This document shows positions 18,574-28,511 of a DNA stretch of 64,000 nucleotides, one piece after another. Under the pieces are notes generated by a model that was given only the letters and a program-made list of their open reading frames with translations, was not told where the DNA came from and searched no databases. How positions within the stretch are numbered: the first letter of the stretch is position 1; every line of letters begins with the position of its first letter. The stretch covers positions 1,521,001 to 1,585,000 of the forward strand of contig NC_017671.1 in the NCBI RefSeq assembly GCF_000284595.1, in the 5' to 3' direction. The translations under genes were made by a program, and so were the position numbers. Origin of the DNA: Stenotrophomonas maltophilia D457 (lineage in GTDB: Bacteria; Pseudomonadota; Gammaproteobacteria; Xanthomonadales; Xanthomonadaceae).

Positions 18574-19984
18574 ATGAAGCGCCTGCGCCATTTCCTGTCC
18601 TCGATGGTCGGGCGGTTGTTCGTGATCCTGCTGCTGGGCATGGCGGTGGCTGCGATCGGCGCGACCATGCTGGCCACTTCCAAGCGCCAGCAGGAGTTCG
18701 AGCGGCAGAACCTGAACCGCATCGCCGACCGCCTGCAGGGCTACGTCAACCTGCTGGACGGCAATCCGGAGCTGCGCGAGCGCCTGCTGGCGATCGGCGG
18801 GCCGAGCGTGCGCGCGCTGCAGCCCGGAGCCCGCCTCGGGCGTGCCGACACGGCGCTGATGGAAGTGCTGGAAGACCGCCCCGGACCGGTGTCGCGCGCG
18901 CATGTGCACTTCGCTTCGTTCCGCTCCTGCATTCCCAAGCTGCAGGACCTGCTGCCGCCGCCACCGCCGGGTCACCGGCGGCCGCCGCGCGAACGCGACC
19001 CGGCGTTCATCCCGCCCAAGTGCCGCGCGGTGGACGTGACCCTCAACGACGGCACGCTGCTGAAACTGGCGCTGGACTCGCCGGCGGTGGCGCACAACGG
19101 CATCCTCGCCGTGGACCCGTGGTTCCTGACCCTGCTGGTGCTGGCGATTGCCGTGCTGGCCTATATCGTTGCGCGCATGGCCAGTGCGCCACTGCAGGAA
19201 CTGGCCGCCGCTGCCGAGGATCTCGGCGACGATCTGCAGCGCGACCCGTTGCCATTGCGCGGGCCGCGTGAAGTGCAGCGCGCCGCCGAAGCCTTCAACG
19301 CCATGCAGCACCGCCTGCAGCGGCACCTGGCCGAACGCACGCAGATGCTGGCGGCGATCACCCATGACCTGCAGACGCCGCTGACCCGGTTGCGCCTGCG
19401 CCTGGAGAATGTCAGCGACGAAGCCCTGCGCGAGCGCCTGATCGGTGACCTGGCGGCGATGCAGGCGCTGGTGCGCGAGGGCCTGGAACTGGCCCGCAGT
19501 GCCGAGAGTGCCGAACAGCGCGCCGCACTCGACCTGGATTCACTGCTGGAGAGCATCGTCGAGGACACCGCCGAAGGCGGCGCCGACGTGGTCTTCGAGG
19601 GGGGCAGTGGTTCGGTGCTGATGCTGCGTCCGCTGGCCATGCACCGCCTGTTCTCCAACCTGGTGGACAACGCGGTGATGTACGCGCAACGGGCGCGGGT
19701 ACGGGTCGAGCGCAGCGGCGGTGCGATCACCGTAGTGGTGGCCGATGACGGCCCCGGCCTGGCCGAAGAGCAGCTGGAGGCGGTGTTCGATCCGTTCGTG
19801 CGGGTGGAAACCTCGCGTTCGCGCCAGACCGGCGGGGCCGGCCTGGGCCTGACCATCGCCCGCGCCCTGGCCGAGAAGGACGGCGTCGCGGCTGTGGCTG
19901 CGCAACCGGGCCGAAGGTGGCCTGGAGGCGGTGGTGCAGTGGCCGGCCAGTGCCCAGGTGGTGGCGCCCGGCCGCGCCGGCTGA
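18574..19984 (+). CDS. macS: Sensor histidine kinase MacS, with apparent frameshift near its C-terminus
   Basis: Membrane sensor kinase. TM1 is at about 14-34. A periplasmic segment with a Pro-rich stretch (LLPPPPPGHRRPPRERDP) follows, then TM2 (about 178-198), HAMP, and a HisKA domain with phospho-acceptor H264 in ITHDLQTPLTRLR. The HATPase has N box LFSNLVDNAVMYAQ, G1 DDGPGLAEE and G2 GLGLTIARALAEKDG. After the G2 box the reading frame at about 19880-19890 changes sense: the original frame reads into low-complexity Gly/Pro/Arg, whereas the +1 frame gives RLWLRNRAEGGLEAVVQWP and a TGA at 19982-19984, a normal kinase ending. I read this as a 1-base insertion or 2-base deletion, or a sequencing error. 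Unshifted, the frame continues into the next gene. Confidence 0.8.
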
Positions 19985-20160
19985 GCTGGCGGGCCGCGGA
20001 CGGTGACGCCGGGGCCGGGGTTTGGCCTATCATCTGCCCATCTCCCCAGTCTCCCCTCGATGAGCCAGCCCGTTCCCGCCGGCATGCCAGTGCGCGCTGC
20101 CCGGCTGTTCCCGCACGCTGCCGCGCCCTGCAGCCGCACCTGGCCGCCGCTGCTGCGGTG

Positions 20161-23100
20161 ATGGGCGGGCAGGGGGACGAGGGGCGCTGGGTGGAGCGCC
20201 GCGCATCAGGATTCAGGCGGGCACTGCGGCAGGGCCTGCTGTGGTTGCTGCTGGCCCTCGCGCTGCCGCTGGCGGCACAGGAGGGCGCGCCCCCGCTGCG
20301 CGACTACGCCATCGATGTATGGACCTCGCGCAACGGCCTGCCGCACAACTCGCTGCGCGACATCGCACAGACGCCGGAGGGCCACCTGTGGTTCGCCACC
20401 TGGGAAGGGCTGGTGCGCTACAACGGCCTGGACTTCACCGTGTTCGACCGCAGTACGCGCCCGGGCCTGCGCGACAACGGCATCGGCGCACTGTTCGTCG
20501 ACCGCCAGGGCGGGCTGTGGATCAGCGATTCGCGCGGCAACGTCAGCCACCGCGGCAGCGACGGCCAATGGCGGGTCTGGGAGCACCAGGCCGGTACACC
20601 GCAGGTGCTGATCCAGTCCATGCAGATGGACAGCCAGGGCCGGCTCTGGCTGCTGTACGAAGGCAAGGGCATCGGCTACCTGACGCCGGATGCCGGCATC
20701 GTCTACCAGGCACCGGCGGCGGACCTGCCGATGGCGATGAGCTTCACCAAGCTGGTGGTCGATGCACAGGACCGGGTATGGGTCGGCACGCTCGACGGGC
20801 TGGTGCTGCGCGACAACGACGGCGTGCTCAAGCGCGCGCCCGCCGCGTGGGGGCTGGGCGCCGGCAGCGGCCTGTCGTGGCCGTACCGGGCACCGGATGG
20901 CGCGCTGTGGATCGTCGCCGGCGAGCGCCTGTACCGGGTGGAGGACGACCAGCTGGTGCTGGTGCACCGCCTGCCGGGCCAGCTGCACATGACCTCGATG
21001 CTGCAGGACCGGCATGGCGATCTGTGGCTGGGTACCGAGAACCAGGGCCTGCTGCGCATTTCCGCCCATGGCCTGGAGCGGCTGCCGGCCGGCCTGAACC
21101 TGCCGGGCGGACGCGTGGTCAGCCTGCGCGAGGATGCCGAAGGCAGCATCTGGGTGGGAGCCAATGGGGGCCTGTACCGCCTGCGCGAAACACTGTTCAG
21201 CAGCTTCACCGAGCGCGATGGGCTCAGTGGCGACTACGTGCGCACGGTGTTCGAGGATCGCGACCGCCAGCTGTGGGTCGGCAGCGCCAGCGGCCTTGAC
21301 CTCCAGACCCGCGACGGTCGTTTCCGCGCGGTGCCGCTGCACAACCGCGGCGGCAAGGCGCCCTCGGTACTGAGCCTGGCACAGGGGCCGGACGGTGACC
21401 TGTGGGTGGGAACCTTCGGCGACGGCGTTTACCGGCTGGGTCGCGATGGGGGCCTGCGCCACAACTATGCGGCGGCTGACGGCATGCCGGGCGGCAACAT
21501 CCGTGCGATCACCGTTGACCCGCAGGGCGTGGTCTGGGCCGGCACGCAGAAGGGCGTGGTGCGCATCGACGGCGACCGGGTGCAGGTCTCGAACGTGCCG
21601 GGCATGCCCGGCGGCCTGATCACCGCGCTCGAGCATGATCACCAGGGCAACCTGTGGATCGGCACCATCGAAGGCATCCGCGTGCTGCGTGGCGACCACG
21701 TGCAGTCGATCGACCTGGCCCCGCTGGGGGGCGGCCGCAGCGTGTTCGGCTTCCACCAGCTGGGCGATGCGATGTGGATCAGCAGTGATCGTGGCCTGTA
21801 CCGCTGGCGCAACGGTGCGCTGGCGCGGGTCGGCCTGGAGCAGGGCATGCCGGTGGACGCGGTGTTCCAGCTGGTGCCGGACCGCCTCGGCAATGTCTGG
21901 ATCAGCAGCAACCGTGGTGTGCTGCGCACCGACATGGCTACCCTCAATGCGGTGGCCGATGGCCGCACGCCGCGGGTGGTGCTGGAGCGCTACAACGAGA
22001 TCGACGGCATGGCCAATGCACAGGCCAATGGCAGCTCCAGTCCATCGGCGATCCTGCGCCAGGATGGCACGTTCTGGGTGGTCACCGCCGGTGGCCTGAG
22101 CACGGTCGACCCGCAACGCCTGCAGCGTTTCCGCGAGCGGCCATCGCCGCCGGCGGCGATCGAGAGCGTGCAGGTGGATGGTGCGCCGGTGCACTGGGAG
22201 GGACCGGATCGCAATTACATTCCCGGTGGCCGCCGGTTGGCGGTGAGCTATGTCGGCCTGAGCTACCTGATGTCCGACCGGATCCGCTACCGCACGCGGC
22301 TGGATGGCCTCGATGCCGGCTGGGTCGAGCGTGGCCCGCAGCGCAGCGTCGAGTTCGTTGGCCTGCCGCCGGGCGACTACACCCTGCATGTGGCTGCGGC
22401 GCATCCGGGCGGCAGCTGGGGCCAACAGGAGGCGGTGTGGAGCTTCAGCGTCGAGCCGTTCTGGTGGCAGCGGCGCAGCGTGCAGGCGCTGGGCGGGCTG
22501 TTGCTGCTGGCCGGCCTGGTGGCACTGTACCGCCTGCTGCTGCAGCAGCTGAAGGCCAGCAACCTGCGCCTGGCGCGGCGGGTGGACGACGCGACCTTCG
22601 ACCTGCAGGCCAAGACCGTGCACCTGCAGGCGCTGAACCAGGAAAAGACCGAGCTGGCCGAACGCCTGGCGCGCCAGGCCGAAGCCTTCGAGCGCCAGGC
22701 CCGCGAGGATGCGCTGACCGGGCTGGCCAACCGCCGCGGCTTCGACGAGACGCTGGCGCGTGACTTCGCCCGTTCGCAGCGCAGTGGTCATCCACTGTGC
22801 CTGGTGGTGCTGGACATCGACCATTTCAAGGACGTCAACGACCGCCACAGCCACAGCATCGGCGATGCCGTGCTGGTGCAGGTGGCGACGCTGATCGCAG
22901 CCGCCAGCCGCGACTCCGACCTGCCGGCGCGAACCGGCGGCGAAGAGTTCGCGCTGCTGCTCAACGACACCCGCCTGGAGGAAGCCGCGCAGCTGTGCGC
23001 GCGCCTGCGCGGCCTGTTCCATGACCACCCCGACTGGGCCGGTGTGGAAGGCCTGCGCGTGACCTTCAGTGCGGGGCTGGTGGAGCTGGATGCCGACGAC

Positions 23101-23187
23101 CGCACCCCGGCGCTGCTGTACCAGCGCGCCGACCGCGCGCTGTACCGCGCCAAGAGCGACGGCCGCGATCGCACGAGCATTGGTTGA
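20161..23187 (+). CDS. Two-component-regulator-propeller / Y_Y_Y / GGDEF diguanylate cyclase
   Basis: A large envelope sensor of about 1008 residues that would make cyclic-di-GMP. After a signal segment (LLWLLLALALPLAAQ), about 13 Reg_prop repeats form two beta-propeller-like units (recurring patterns such as GHLWFATWEGLVRYNG, GNLWIGTIEGIRVLRG). They are followed by a Y_Y_Y domain (YVGLSYLMSDRIRYRTRLDG), a TM helix (LGGLLLLAGLVALYRLLLQQ), a coiled coil and a GGDEF domain with active site RTGGEEF and metal site VVLDIDHFKDVNDRHS. The start is uncertain: ATG 20161, or GTG 20191 with a better ribosome site. It is in frame with the unshifted macS, giving one 1537-codon frame from 18574. Confidence 0.85.
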   Translation: MGGQGDEGRWVERRASGFRRALRQGLLWLLLALALPLAAQEGAPPLRDYAIDVWTSRNGLPHNSLRDIAQTPEGHLWFATWEGLVRYNGLDFTVFDRSTRPGLRDNGIGALFVDRQGGLWISDSRGNVSHRGSDGQWRVWEHQAGTPQVLIQSMQMDSQGRLWLLYEGKGIGYLTPDAGIVYQAPAADLPMAMSFTKLVVDAQDRVWVGTLDGLVLRDNDGVLKRAPAAWGLGAGSGLSWPYRAPDGALWIVAGERLYRVEDDQLVLVHRLPGQLHMTSMLQDRHGDLWLGTENQGLLRISAHGLERLPAGLNLPGGRVVSLREDAEGSIWVGANGGLYRLRETLFSSFTERDGLSGDYVRTVFEDRDRQLWVGSASGLDLQTRDGRFRAVPLHNRGGKAPSVLSLAQGPDGDLWVGTFGDGVYRLGRDGGLRHNYAAADGMPGGNIRAITVDPQGVVWAGTQKGVVRIDGDRVQVSNVPGMPGGLITALEHDHQGNLWIGTIEGIRVLRGDHVQSIDLAPLGGGRSVFGFHQLGDAMWISSDRGLYRWRNGALARVGLEQGMPVDAVFQLVPDRLGNVWISSNRGVLRTDMATLNAVADGRTPRVVLERYNEIDGMANAQANGSSSPSAILRQDGTFWVVTAGGLSTVDPQRLQRFRERPSPPAAIESVQVDGAPVHWEGPDRNYIPGGRRLAVSYVGLSYLMSDRIRYRTRLDGLDAGWVERGPQRSVEFVGLPPGDYTLHVAAAHPGGSWGQQEAVWSFSVEPFWWQRRSVQALGGLLLLAGLVALYRLLLQQLKASNLRLARRVDDATFDLQAKTVHLQALNQEKTELAERLARQAEAFERQAREDALTGLANRRGFDETLARDFARSQRSGHPLCLVVLDIDHFKDVNDRHSHSIGDAVLVQVATLIAAASRDSDLPARTGGEEFALLLNDTRLEEAAQLCARLRGLFHDHPDWAGVEGLRVTFSAGLVELDADDRTPALLYQRADRALYRAKSDGRDRTSIG

Positions 23188-23191
23188 TCGC

Positions 23192-23214
23192 ATCCACGCA
23201 TGGCGTGGATCTAC
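23192..23214. repeat. SMAG-like repeat
   Basis: ATCCACGCATGGCGTGGAT followed by CTAC: a stem-loop whose GTAG head lies on the minus strand, directly after the GGDEF gene. Confidence 0.8.
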
Positions 23215-23263
23215 TGTGCGGCGATTGATTCGCCACCATGCATCGATGGAACGACGTCGGCCT

Positions 23264-23336
23264 GTAGAGTCGAGCCGTGCTCGACCACCGCGCGGCAGCG
23301 CGGAAAAAGGTGCAGCCGAGCATGGCTCGGCTCTAC
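23264..23336. repeat. SMAG-like repeat pair
   Basis: GTAGAGTCGAGCCGTGCTCG at the left and CGAGCATGGCTCGGCTCTAC at the right face each other, 13 bp before the end of the convergent rnt gene. The pair can fold into one long stem and may separate the two transcripts. Confidence 0.85.
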
Positions 23337-23349
23337 AGAAAGCGCTTTC

Positions 23350-24009
<660 letters not shown>

Positions 24010-24082
24010 CTATCAGAGCGGCCCTGAGCGCCCGGCCACGCAGCCCATGCCAGCCACCGTAGTGGCACGAACGCAGAACCCG

Positions 24083-24135
24083 GTAGGTGCCAACCTTGGT
24101 TGGCACATGACGCGCCGACCAAGGTCGGCATCTAC
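24083..24135. repeat. SMAG-like repeat pair overlapping the end of the doxX gene
   Basis: GTAGGTGCCAACCTTGGTTG and a facing GCCGACCAAGGTCGGCATCTAC stem-loop. The GTAG head on the minus strand supplies the TAG stop codon of the DoxX gene (24132-24134). Confidence 0.85.
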
Positions 24136-24653
24136 CGAACCGCTGGCCGCGCAGGTGTGGCCGAGGGAGACCACCGCGCCAACCAGGCGTCCACGCTCAG
24201 CTTGCCGGCGCCGGTGAAGATCAGCGGCAGCAGCATGGCCATGAACAGCACCGGCAGCTTGAAGTTGCCGAAGCCCTGGTCGCTGATCGCATAGCCCATG
24301 GCCAGGTCGGCCAGCGAGTTCCACTCCATCGGCCAATGCACCGCATAGGTGGCCACCACGGTCAGCACCAGCAGGCTCGCGGCGGCGAAACGGGTGCCGA
24401 AACCGAACAGCAGGCAGGCCGCCCCGAGCAGTTCGAACCAGGTCGCCAGTTGCCAGTTCAGGGTGGCCGGCAACTGGTCGAACGGGAATGGAAAGGCGTC
24501 CTGCAGGTCGGCGAACCAGTTCTGGCCGCGCAGCTTCTCGCGGCCGGATTCGAAGAATTCCCAGGCCAGCAGCAGGCGCAGGCCGAGCGGGGCCAACCAG
24601 GGGGCGAGACGGTCCAGCTGGCCACGCGCGGCGGCCAGGGTCGGAAGGTTCAT
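24132..24653 (-). CDS. DoxX-family membrane protein of the hvf operon
   Basis: A 173-residue membrane protein with about four helices and DoxX-family features: [20 protein letters not shown] near the N-terminus, then [20 protein letters not shown]. DoxX proteins often close operons built around DUF692/DUF2063 enzymes and DUF2282-type peptides, where they are thought to assist membrane steps or redox chemistry; the exact role is unknown. It lies 24 bp downstream of the DUF2063 gene on the same strand. Its last codons and stop fall inside a SMAG repeat, so the native C-terminus may have been altered by repeat insertion. Confidence 0.88.
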   Translation of the reverse strand: MNLPTLAAARGQLDRLAPWLAPLGLRLLLAWEFFESGREKLRGQNWFADLQDAFPFPFDQLPATLNWQLATWFELLGAACLLFGFGTRFAAASLLVLTVVATYAVHWPMEWNSLADLAMGYAISDQGFGNFKLPVLFMAMLLPLIFTGAGKLSVDAWLARWSPSATPARPAVR

Positions 24654-24677
24654 CAGGGGATCTCCGCAAATGGGGTG

Positions 24678-25433
24678 TCAGGGTGGGGCGGTGAGCGGAC
24701 CGATCACGCCGGCCTGCAGGAACTGCCGCAGCAGCGCGGCACCGGGGCCGGCCAGCGCGTCTTCGGCCAGCCCATGCGTGGTGGCGAGGCGTTGCAGGTA
24801 CGTACGGCCTTCCAGCCCAGGCTGTTCACCGATGCTGGACAGCAGGTGCACCGCCAAGGGGCTGAGCGCGGCGAATCGCACTTCACCGTCGGCTTCGCGG
24901 CGGACCAGCAGGCCGGTGGGTTCTGGGAGGGGCTGGGTCGGCGCATCCTCTGCACCGAGACGGTGCACCGGCCACTGGTACAGCAGCGGCCACGCCAGCG
25001 GCGAACGCTGCAGCGGCACCCGCAGCGGATCGACATCGCCAGGCGCAGGAAGTGGCTCGGCCTGCAACTGGTACAGCGCGGTTTCCACCCACTCGTAGTG
25101 GGCCAGTTCGGCCAGCGCCGGGTGCGGCAGCTGCGGCTGTGCCTGCAGCCACTGCACGAACTCGGCGGCCAGCTCGGTGAACAGGGGGGTCTGGCAGCGA
25201 TGGGTGGCGAAGTAGTGGCGCACCAGCGCGCTCCATGCCGGTTCGCCGAGCAGGCGGACGCAGACCGGGAAACCGTTGCTCAGGAGCCCGAGCAGGTTGT
25301 TGAACAGCAGGTGCTGGTACACCGCCAACCGGCGTGCATCCAGGCCGGCCGGTGCCGGCACCGCCTGTGGATCGCGCAGGTGCGCGGTGAACGCGTGCTG
25401 CTGCGCGCGCAGGGTGTCGATAGCGTCAGCCAT
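24678..25433 (-). CDS. hvfC: DUF2063 protein (HvfC-type partner of the DUF692 enzyme)
   Basis: A 251-residue protein of the DUF2063 family, which carries an N-terminal putative DNA-binding-like helical domain ([15 protein letters not shown] to [20 protein letters not shown]) and a C-terminal half typical of RiPP partner proteins. In characterised systems such as Haemophilus HvfABC this protein forms a complex with the DUF692 oxidase and helps present the precursor peptide (established). The ATG at 25433 overlaps the DUF692 stop by 8 bp (ATGGCTGA), so the two are translationally coupled. The open frame extends further upstream but only as a shadow of the DUF692 gene. Confidence 0.88.
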   Translation of the reverse strand: MADAIDTLRAQQHAFTAHLRDPQAVPAPAGLDARRLAVYQHLLFNNLLGLLSNGFPVCVRLLGEPAWSALVRHYFATHRCQTPLFTELAAEFVQWLQAQPQLPHPALAELAHYEWVETALYQLQAEPLPAPGDVDPLRVPLQRSPLAWPLLYQWPVHRLGAEDAPTQPLPEPTGLLVRREADGEVRFAALSPLAVHLLSSIGEQPGLEGRTYLQRLATTHGLAEDALAGPGAALLRQFLQAGVIGPLTAPP

Positions 25434-26301
25434 GTGCAGCCCCGGCGTGTGCGGCCTGCAGGCGGCGGATGGTCTGCAGTTCGCCCTGCAGTTCCGCATA
25501 GGGCGGGAAATTGAAATCGCGTTCGAGCAGGGTGGGGCGTGGGCCGATGCGAGCATAGGTACGCGCCAGCAACTCCCAGACCGGATCAATCACCGCGCTG
25601 CCATGGGTATCGATCTTCAGGTCGGGTGCCTCGTCCAGGTGCCCGGCCACGTGCAGGCAGACGATGCGCTGCGCGGGCAGGCCGGCGATGAAGGCATCGG
25701 CATCGTAGCCGTGGTTGCAGGCGTTGACGTAGACGTTGTTGACGTCCAGCAGCAGGTCGCAGTCGGCTTCGGCGAGCACCGCATTGGTGAACGCCAGCTC
25801 GTCCATCGCCGGTTCCGGCGCCAGGTAGTAGGACACGTTCTCCACCGCGATGCGCCGGCCGAGCAGGTCCTGCACGCGGCGGATGCGCTGCGCGGTATGG
25901 CGCACGGCTTCGTCGGTGAAGGGGATCGGCAGCAGGTCGTACAGGTGGCCGTCGTCGCTGCAGTAGCTCAGGTGCTCGCTGTACAGCGGCACGCGGTGCT
26001 TTTCGAGGAACCGGCCGACCTGCTCCAGCAGCTGGGTGTCCAGGGCGGCACTGCCGCCCAGCGACAGCGACAGGCCGTGGCAGCTCAGCGGATGGCGGTG
26101 TGCCAGTTCGGCCAGGGCATCACCGGCCGGGCCGCCGACATGGATCCAGTTCTCCGGCGCGCATTCCAGGAAGTCGAAGTCGCCTGCCGGAGCGTCACGC
26201 AGATCCTGCAGCAGCGCCCGGCGCAGGCCCAACCCTGCAGCCGCCGCGCGAAGCGGCGACTGCGGGTGGACGAGGCTGGCGCGGACGTCAGTGCTTGCCA
26301 C
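25426..26301 (-). CDS. hvfB: DUF692 multinuclear non-haem iron oxidase (MNIO, HvfB-type)
   Basis: A 291-residue TIM-barrel enzyme of the DUF692/MNIO family. Family members use a di- or tri-iron centre to convert peptide cysteines to oxazolone-thioamide or related groups (established for MbnB and HvfB). Candidate metal ligands are visible in order: [81 protein letters not shown] and LLERDFNFP. The start is GTG at 26301, which overlaps the 3' end of the precursor gene by 14 bp; no upstream ATG fits, since upstream sequence in this frame is a shadow of that gene. Confidence 0.88.
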   Translation of the reverse strand: MASTDVRASLVHPQSPLRAAAAGLGLRRALLQDLRDAPAGDFDFLECAPENWIHVGGPAGDALAELAHRHPLSCHGLSLSLGGSAALDTQLLEQVGRFLEKHRVPLYSEHLSYCSDDGHLYDLLPIPFTDEAVRHTAQRIRRVQDLLGRRIAVENVSYYLAPEPAMDELAFTNAVLAEADCDLLLDVNNVYVNACNHGYDADAFIAGLPAQRIVCLHVAGHLDEAPDLKIDTHGSAVIDPVWELLARTYARIGPRPTLLERDFNFPPYAELQGELQTIRRLQAAHAGAAHG

Positions 26302-26641
26302 CGCACTTGCCTTCGCCGCACTTGCCTTCAGCCGACTTCGTGTCGCCGGTCTTGGCCTTGGCGCCCGCTGCGCCGGCAGCCTTGCCCTTGTCGGCACCGC
26401 ACTTGCCTTCGCCGGTCTTGCCGTCGGCACCACACTTGCCTTCGGCGTGCTTGGTCGCGTCGGCTGCCATCTTGGTATCGGCGGCCTTGGCATCGGTGCT
26501 GGCCTTGGCTGCCTGGCCGGCCACCAGGTAGCCCTGGGCGAGGTCGCTCATGCTCAGCGCCGAGGCGCTGGCGGTCATGCCCAGGCCGGCGGCCAGGGCG
26601 GTAGCGGTCAGCAGGGACAGGGTCTTGTTGGAACTGCTCAT
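26288..26641 (-). CDS. hvfA: HvfA-type Cys-rich precursor peptide with four EGKCG motifs
   Basis: A 117-residue secreted peptide. The first 29 residues form a Sec signal ([21 protein letters not shown]). A short conserved-looking helix ([13 protein letters not shown]) follows, then a Lys/Ala/Gly-rich tail carrying four EGKCG motifs at residues 67-71, 78-82, 105-109 and 110-114; the only cysteines are C70, C81, C108 and C113. EGKCG is the site modified by HvfB/HvfC in Haemophilus, giving copper-binding oxazolone-thioamide groups (established). The start ATG 26641 has a good AGGAG about 10 bp upstream. First gene of hvfA-hvfB-hvfC-doxX. Copper buffering is inferred from the family. Confidence 0.88.
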   Translation of the reverse strand: MSSSNKTLSLLTATALAAGLGMTASASALSMSDLAQGYLVAGQAAKASTDAKAADTKMAADATKHAEGKCGADGKTGEGKCGADKGKAAGAAGAKAKTGDTKSAEGKCGEGKCGGKH

Positions 26642-26809
26642 CGGTCTTACTCCTGGGTGGTGGGCAGGTGCCCGGGGTGAATCGATGGTGCAGCGATCCT
26701 ACTCAACGAATCCTCGCCAAGAACTCAAATTTTCGTGAGATCTGTTACAGAAGCATCCGGCAGGTCCGCACCGGGCAAGCCCGGCGGGCCCAATGCGGGG
26801 GAACTCCCC

Positions 26810-26843
26810 AAAAAAGAAGGCCGCTGTCACCAGGACAGCGGCC
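26810..26843 (-). terminator. Terminator of the pst-phoU operon
   Basis: Perfect 10-bp stem GGCCGCTGTC/GACAGCGGCC with a 5-nt loop, followed on the minus strand by a T-rich run, 34 bp after the phoU stop. Confidence 0.9.
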
Positions 26844-26877
26844 ACCTTGGAGTCGACTCCGGTGTTGCAGTGCAGCG

Positions 26878-27585
26878 TCAGGGCTGGCCGGTGCTGGAGG
26901 TCTCGTCGCGCTTTTCACGCGGTGGCAGCGGCTGCTCGCCATGCACCAGGAACCATACGTTCTCGGCGATGTTGGTGGCGTGGTCGCCCACGCGCTCCAG
27001 GTTCTTGGCCATGAACAGCAGGTGCGTGCACGGGGTGATGTTGCGCGGGTCTTCCATCATGTAGGTCAGCAGCTCGCGGAACAGCGCGGTGTACTGCGCG
27101 TCCAGGCGGGCGTCGTCCTCACGCAGTTCCAGCGCGGCATCAGCATCGTTGTCGCGGTAGGCGGCAATGGCACGCCGGACCTGCTGCGCGGCCAGGCGGC
27201 CCAGTGCACGCAGGCCCTGGATCTGCGGCAGCGGCGGCACCTTGCCCAGCGCGATCGAGCGCTTGGCGACGTTGGCAGCGTAGTCACCGATGCGCTCGAT
27301 GTCGGCCGGAATGCGCAGGCCGGCAAGGATCTCGCGCAGGTCGCGCGCCATCGGGCCACGCAGCGCCAGGCGCATCACGTCGTGGCTGATCTGCTGTTCC
27401 AGCGCATCGATCGCCTCGTCGTTGGCGATGATGCGATGGGCAGCGTTTTCGTCGCGCTTCTCGATCACGTCCATCGACGCTTCGAGCTGGGCGACGGCCA
27501 TCTCGCCCATGCGCACGATCTCGGCCACCAGGCGCTGCTGCTCTTCGTCGTAGCTCTTGACGATGTGGTCGTTGGGAAGGTTCAT
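26878..27585 (-). CDS. phoU: Phosphate signalling complex protein PhoU
   Basis: A 235-residue all-helical protein with two PhoU three-helix repeats; each carries the metal-binding D/E-rich pattern (first around DENAAHRIIANDEAIDALEQ, second around ARNITPCTHLLFMAKNLERV-like DPRNITPCTHLLFMAKNLER). PhoU damps PhoR-PhoB signalling when the PstSCAB transporter senses enough phosphate. It is the last gene of the pst operon, 76 bp after pstB, with two SMAG-like repeats in between, and is followed by a strong terminator. Start ATG 27585. Confidence 0.96.
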   Translation of the reverse strand: MNLPNDHIVKSYDEEQQRLVAEIVRMGEMAVAQLEASMDVIEKRDENAAHRIIANDEAIDALEQQISHDVMRLALRGPMARDLREILAGLRIPADIERIGDYAANVAKRSIALGKVPPLPQIQGLRALGRLAAQQVRRAIAAYRDNDADAALELREDDARLDAQYTALFRELLTYMMEDPRNITPCTHLLFMAKNLERVGDHATNIAENVWFLVHGEQPLPPREKRDETSSTGQP

Positions 27586-27599
27586 GGTTGTTCCACTCT

Positions 27600-27654
27600 G
27601 TAGAGTCGAGCCACGCTCGACTGATGGTGTCTGCAGGGTCGAGCCGTGCTCGAC
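27600..27654. repeat. Two SMAG-like repeats between pstB and phoU
   Basis: GTAGAGTCGAGCCACGCTCG and the degenerate GCAGGGTCGAGCCGTGCTCG stem-loops stand in direct orientation in the pstB-phoU gap. They could stabilise or process the operon mRNA. Confidence 0.8.
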
Positions 27655-27661
27655 TGACGTT

Positions 27662-28492
27662 TCAGCCGAAGCGGCCGGTGATGTAGTCCTCGGTCTGCCG
27701 CTGCGACGGCTGCGAGAAGATCACTTCGGTGCGGTCGTGCTCGATCAGGTCGCCCAGGTACATGAAGGCGGTGTAGTCGGACACGCGTGCGGCCTGCTGC
27801 ATGTTGTGGGTGACGATCACGATGGTGTACTCGTGCTTGAGTTCTTCCACCAGCTGCTCGATGCGGCTGGTCGAGATCGGATCCAGCGCCGAGGTCGGCT
27901 CGTCCAGCAGCAGCACCGACGGGCGCAGGGCCACGGCACGGGCGATGCACAGGCGCTGCTGCTGGCCGCCGGACAGGCCCAGTGCGCTCTGCCCCAGCTT
28001 GTCCTTCACTTCGTCCCACAGCGCGCCCTGGCGCAGCGCCTGCTCGACGCGGTCGGCCATGTCGGCCTTGCTCAGCTTCTCGTGGTGGCGGATGCCGTAG
28101 GCCACGTTCTCGAAGATGGTCATCGGGAACGGCACCGGCTTCTGGAACACCATGCCGACCTTGCTGCGCAGGCGGTTCATCGGGTACTTCGGCGACAGGA
28201 TGTTCTCGCCGTCCAGCAGCACTTCACCGCGCGCTTCCAGCTTCGGGTACAGCGCGTAGATGCGGTTGAAGATGCGCAGCAGGGTCGACTTGCCGCAACC
28301 GGAAGGACCGATCAGCGCGGTCACGCGCTTTTCCGGGATTTCCAGGTTGATGCCCTTCAGGGCGTGGAACTTGTCGTAGTAGAAGTCCAGTCCACGCGCA
28401 GCCAGCTTCACCGGCGACGGCGTGTGCAGGCTCTCGTGCGAGGACGGCACGGCGATGCGCTGCATCGGCACGGCGTTGGAAAGGTCGTTCAT
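27662..28492 (-). CDS. pstB: Phosphate ABC transporter ATP-binding protein PstB
   Basis: ATPase of the high-affinity phosphate importer, 276 residues. It has Walker [10 protein letters not shown], signature [14 protein letters not shown], Walker [14 protein letters not shown] and switch His in [15 protein letters not shown] chose the ATG at 28492 ([18 protein letters not shown]), which gives a family-like N-terminus; an ATG at 28519 overlapping the pstA stop by 8 bp would add 9 residues and is a fair alternative. It is the fourth gene of pstS-pstC-pstA-pstB-phoU. Confidence 0.95.
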   Translation of the reverse strand: MNDLSNAVPMQRIAVPSSHESLHTPSPVKLAARGLDFYYDKFHALKGINLEIPEKRVTALIGPSGCGKSTLLRIFNRIYALYPKLEARGEVLLDGENILSPKYPMNRLRSKVGMVFQKPVPFPMTIFENVAYGIRHHEKLSKADMADRVEQALRQGALWDEVKDKLGQSALGLSGGQQQRLCIARAVALRPSVLLLDEPTSALDPISTSRIEQLVEELKHEYTIVIVTHNMQQAARVSDYTAFMYLGDLIEHDRTEVIFSQPSQRQTEDYITGRFG

Positions 28493-28511
28493 GGCGTTAT
28501 CCACGGAAAGG

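Noticed and set aside
20206..23193. 995-codon antisense frame opposite the propeller-GGDEF gene
   Set aside because: It is a shadow of strong third-position GC bias; the plus strand has clear Reg_prop, Y_Y_Y and GGDEF motifs.
26302..26493. Longer DUF692 protein starting at 26493
   Set aside because: The extension is an out-of-frame reading of the precursor-peptide gene (Pro/Arg/Ala-rich), and a GTG at 26301 fits the family length.
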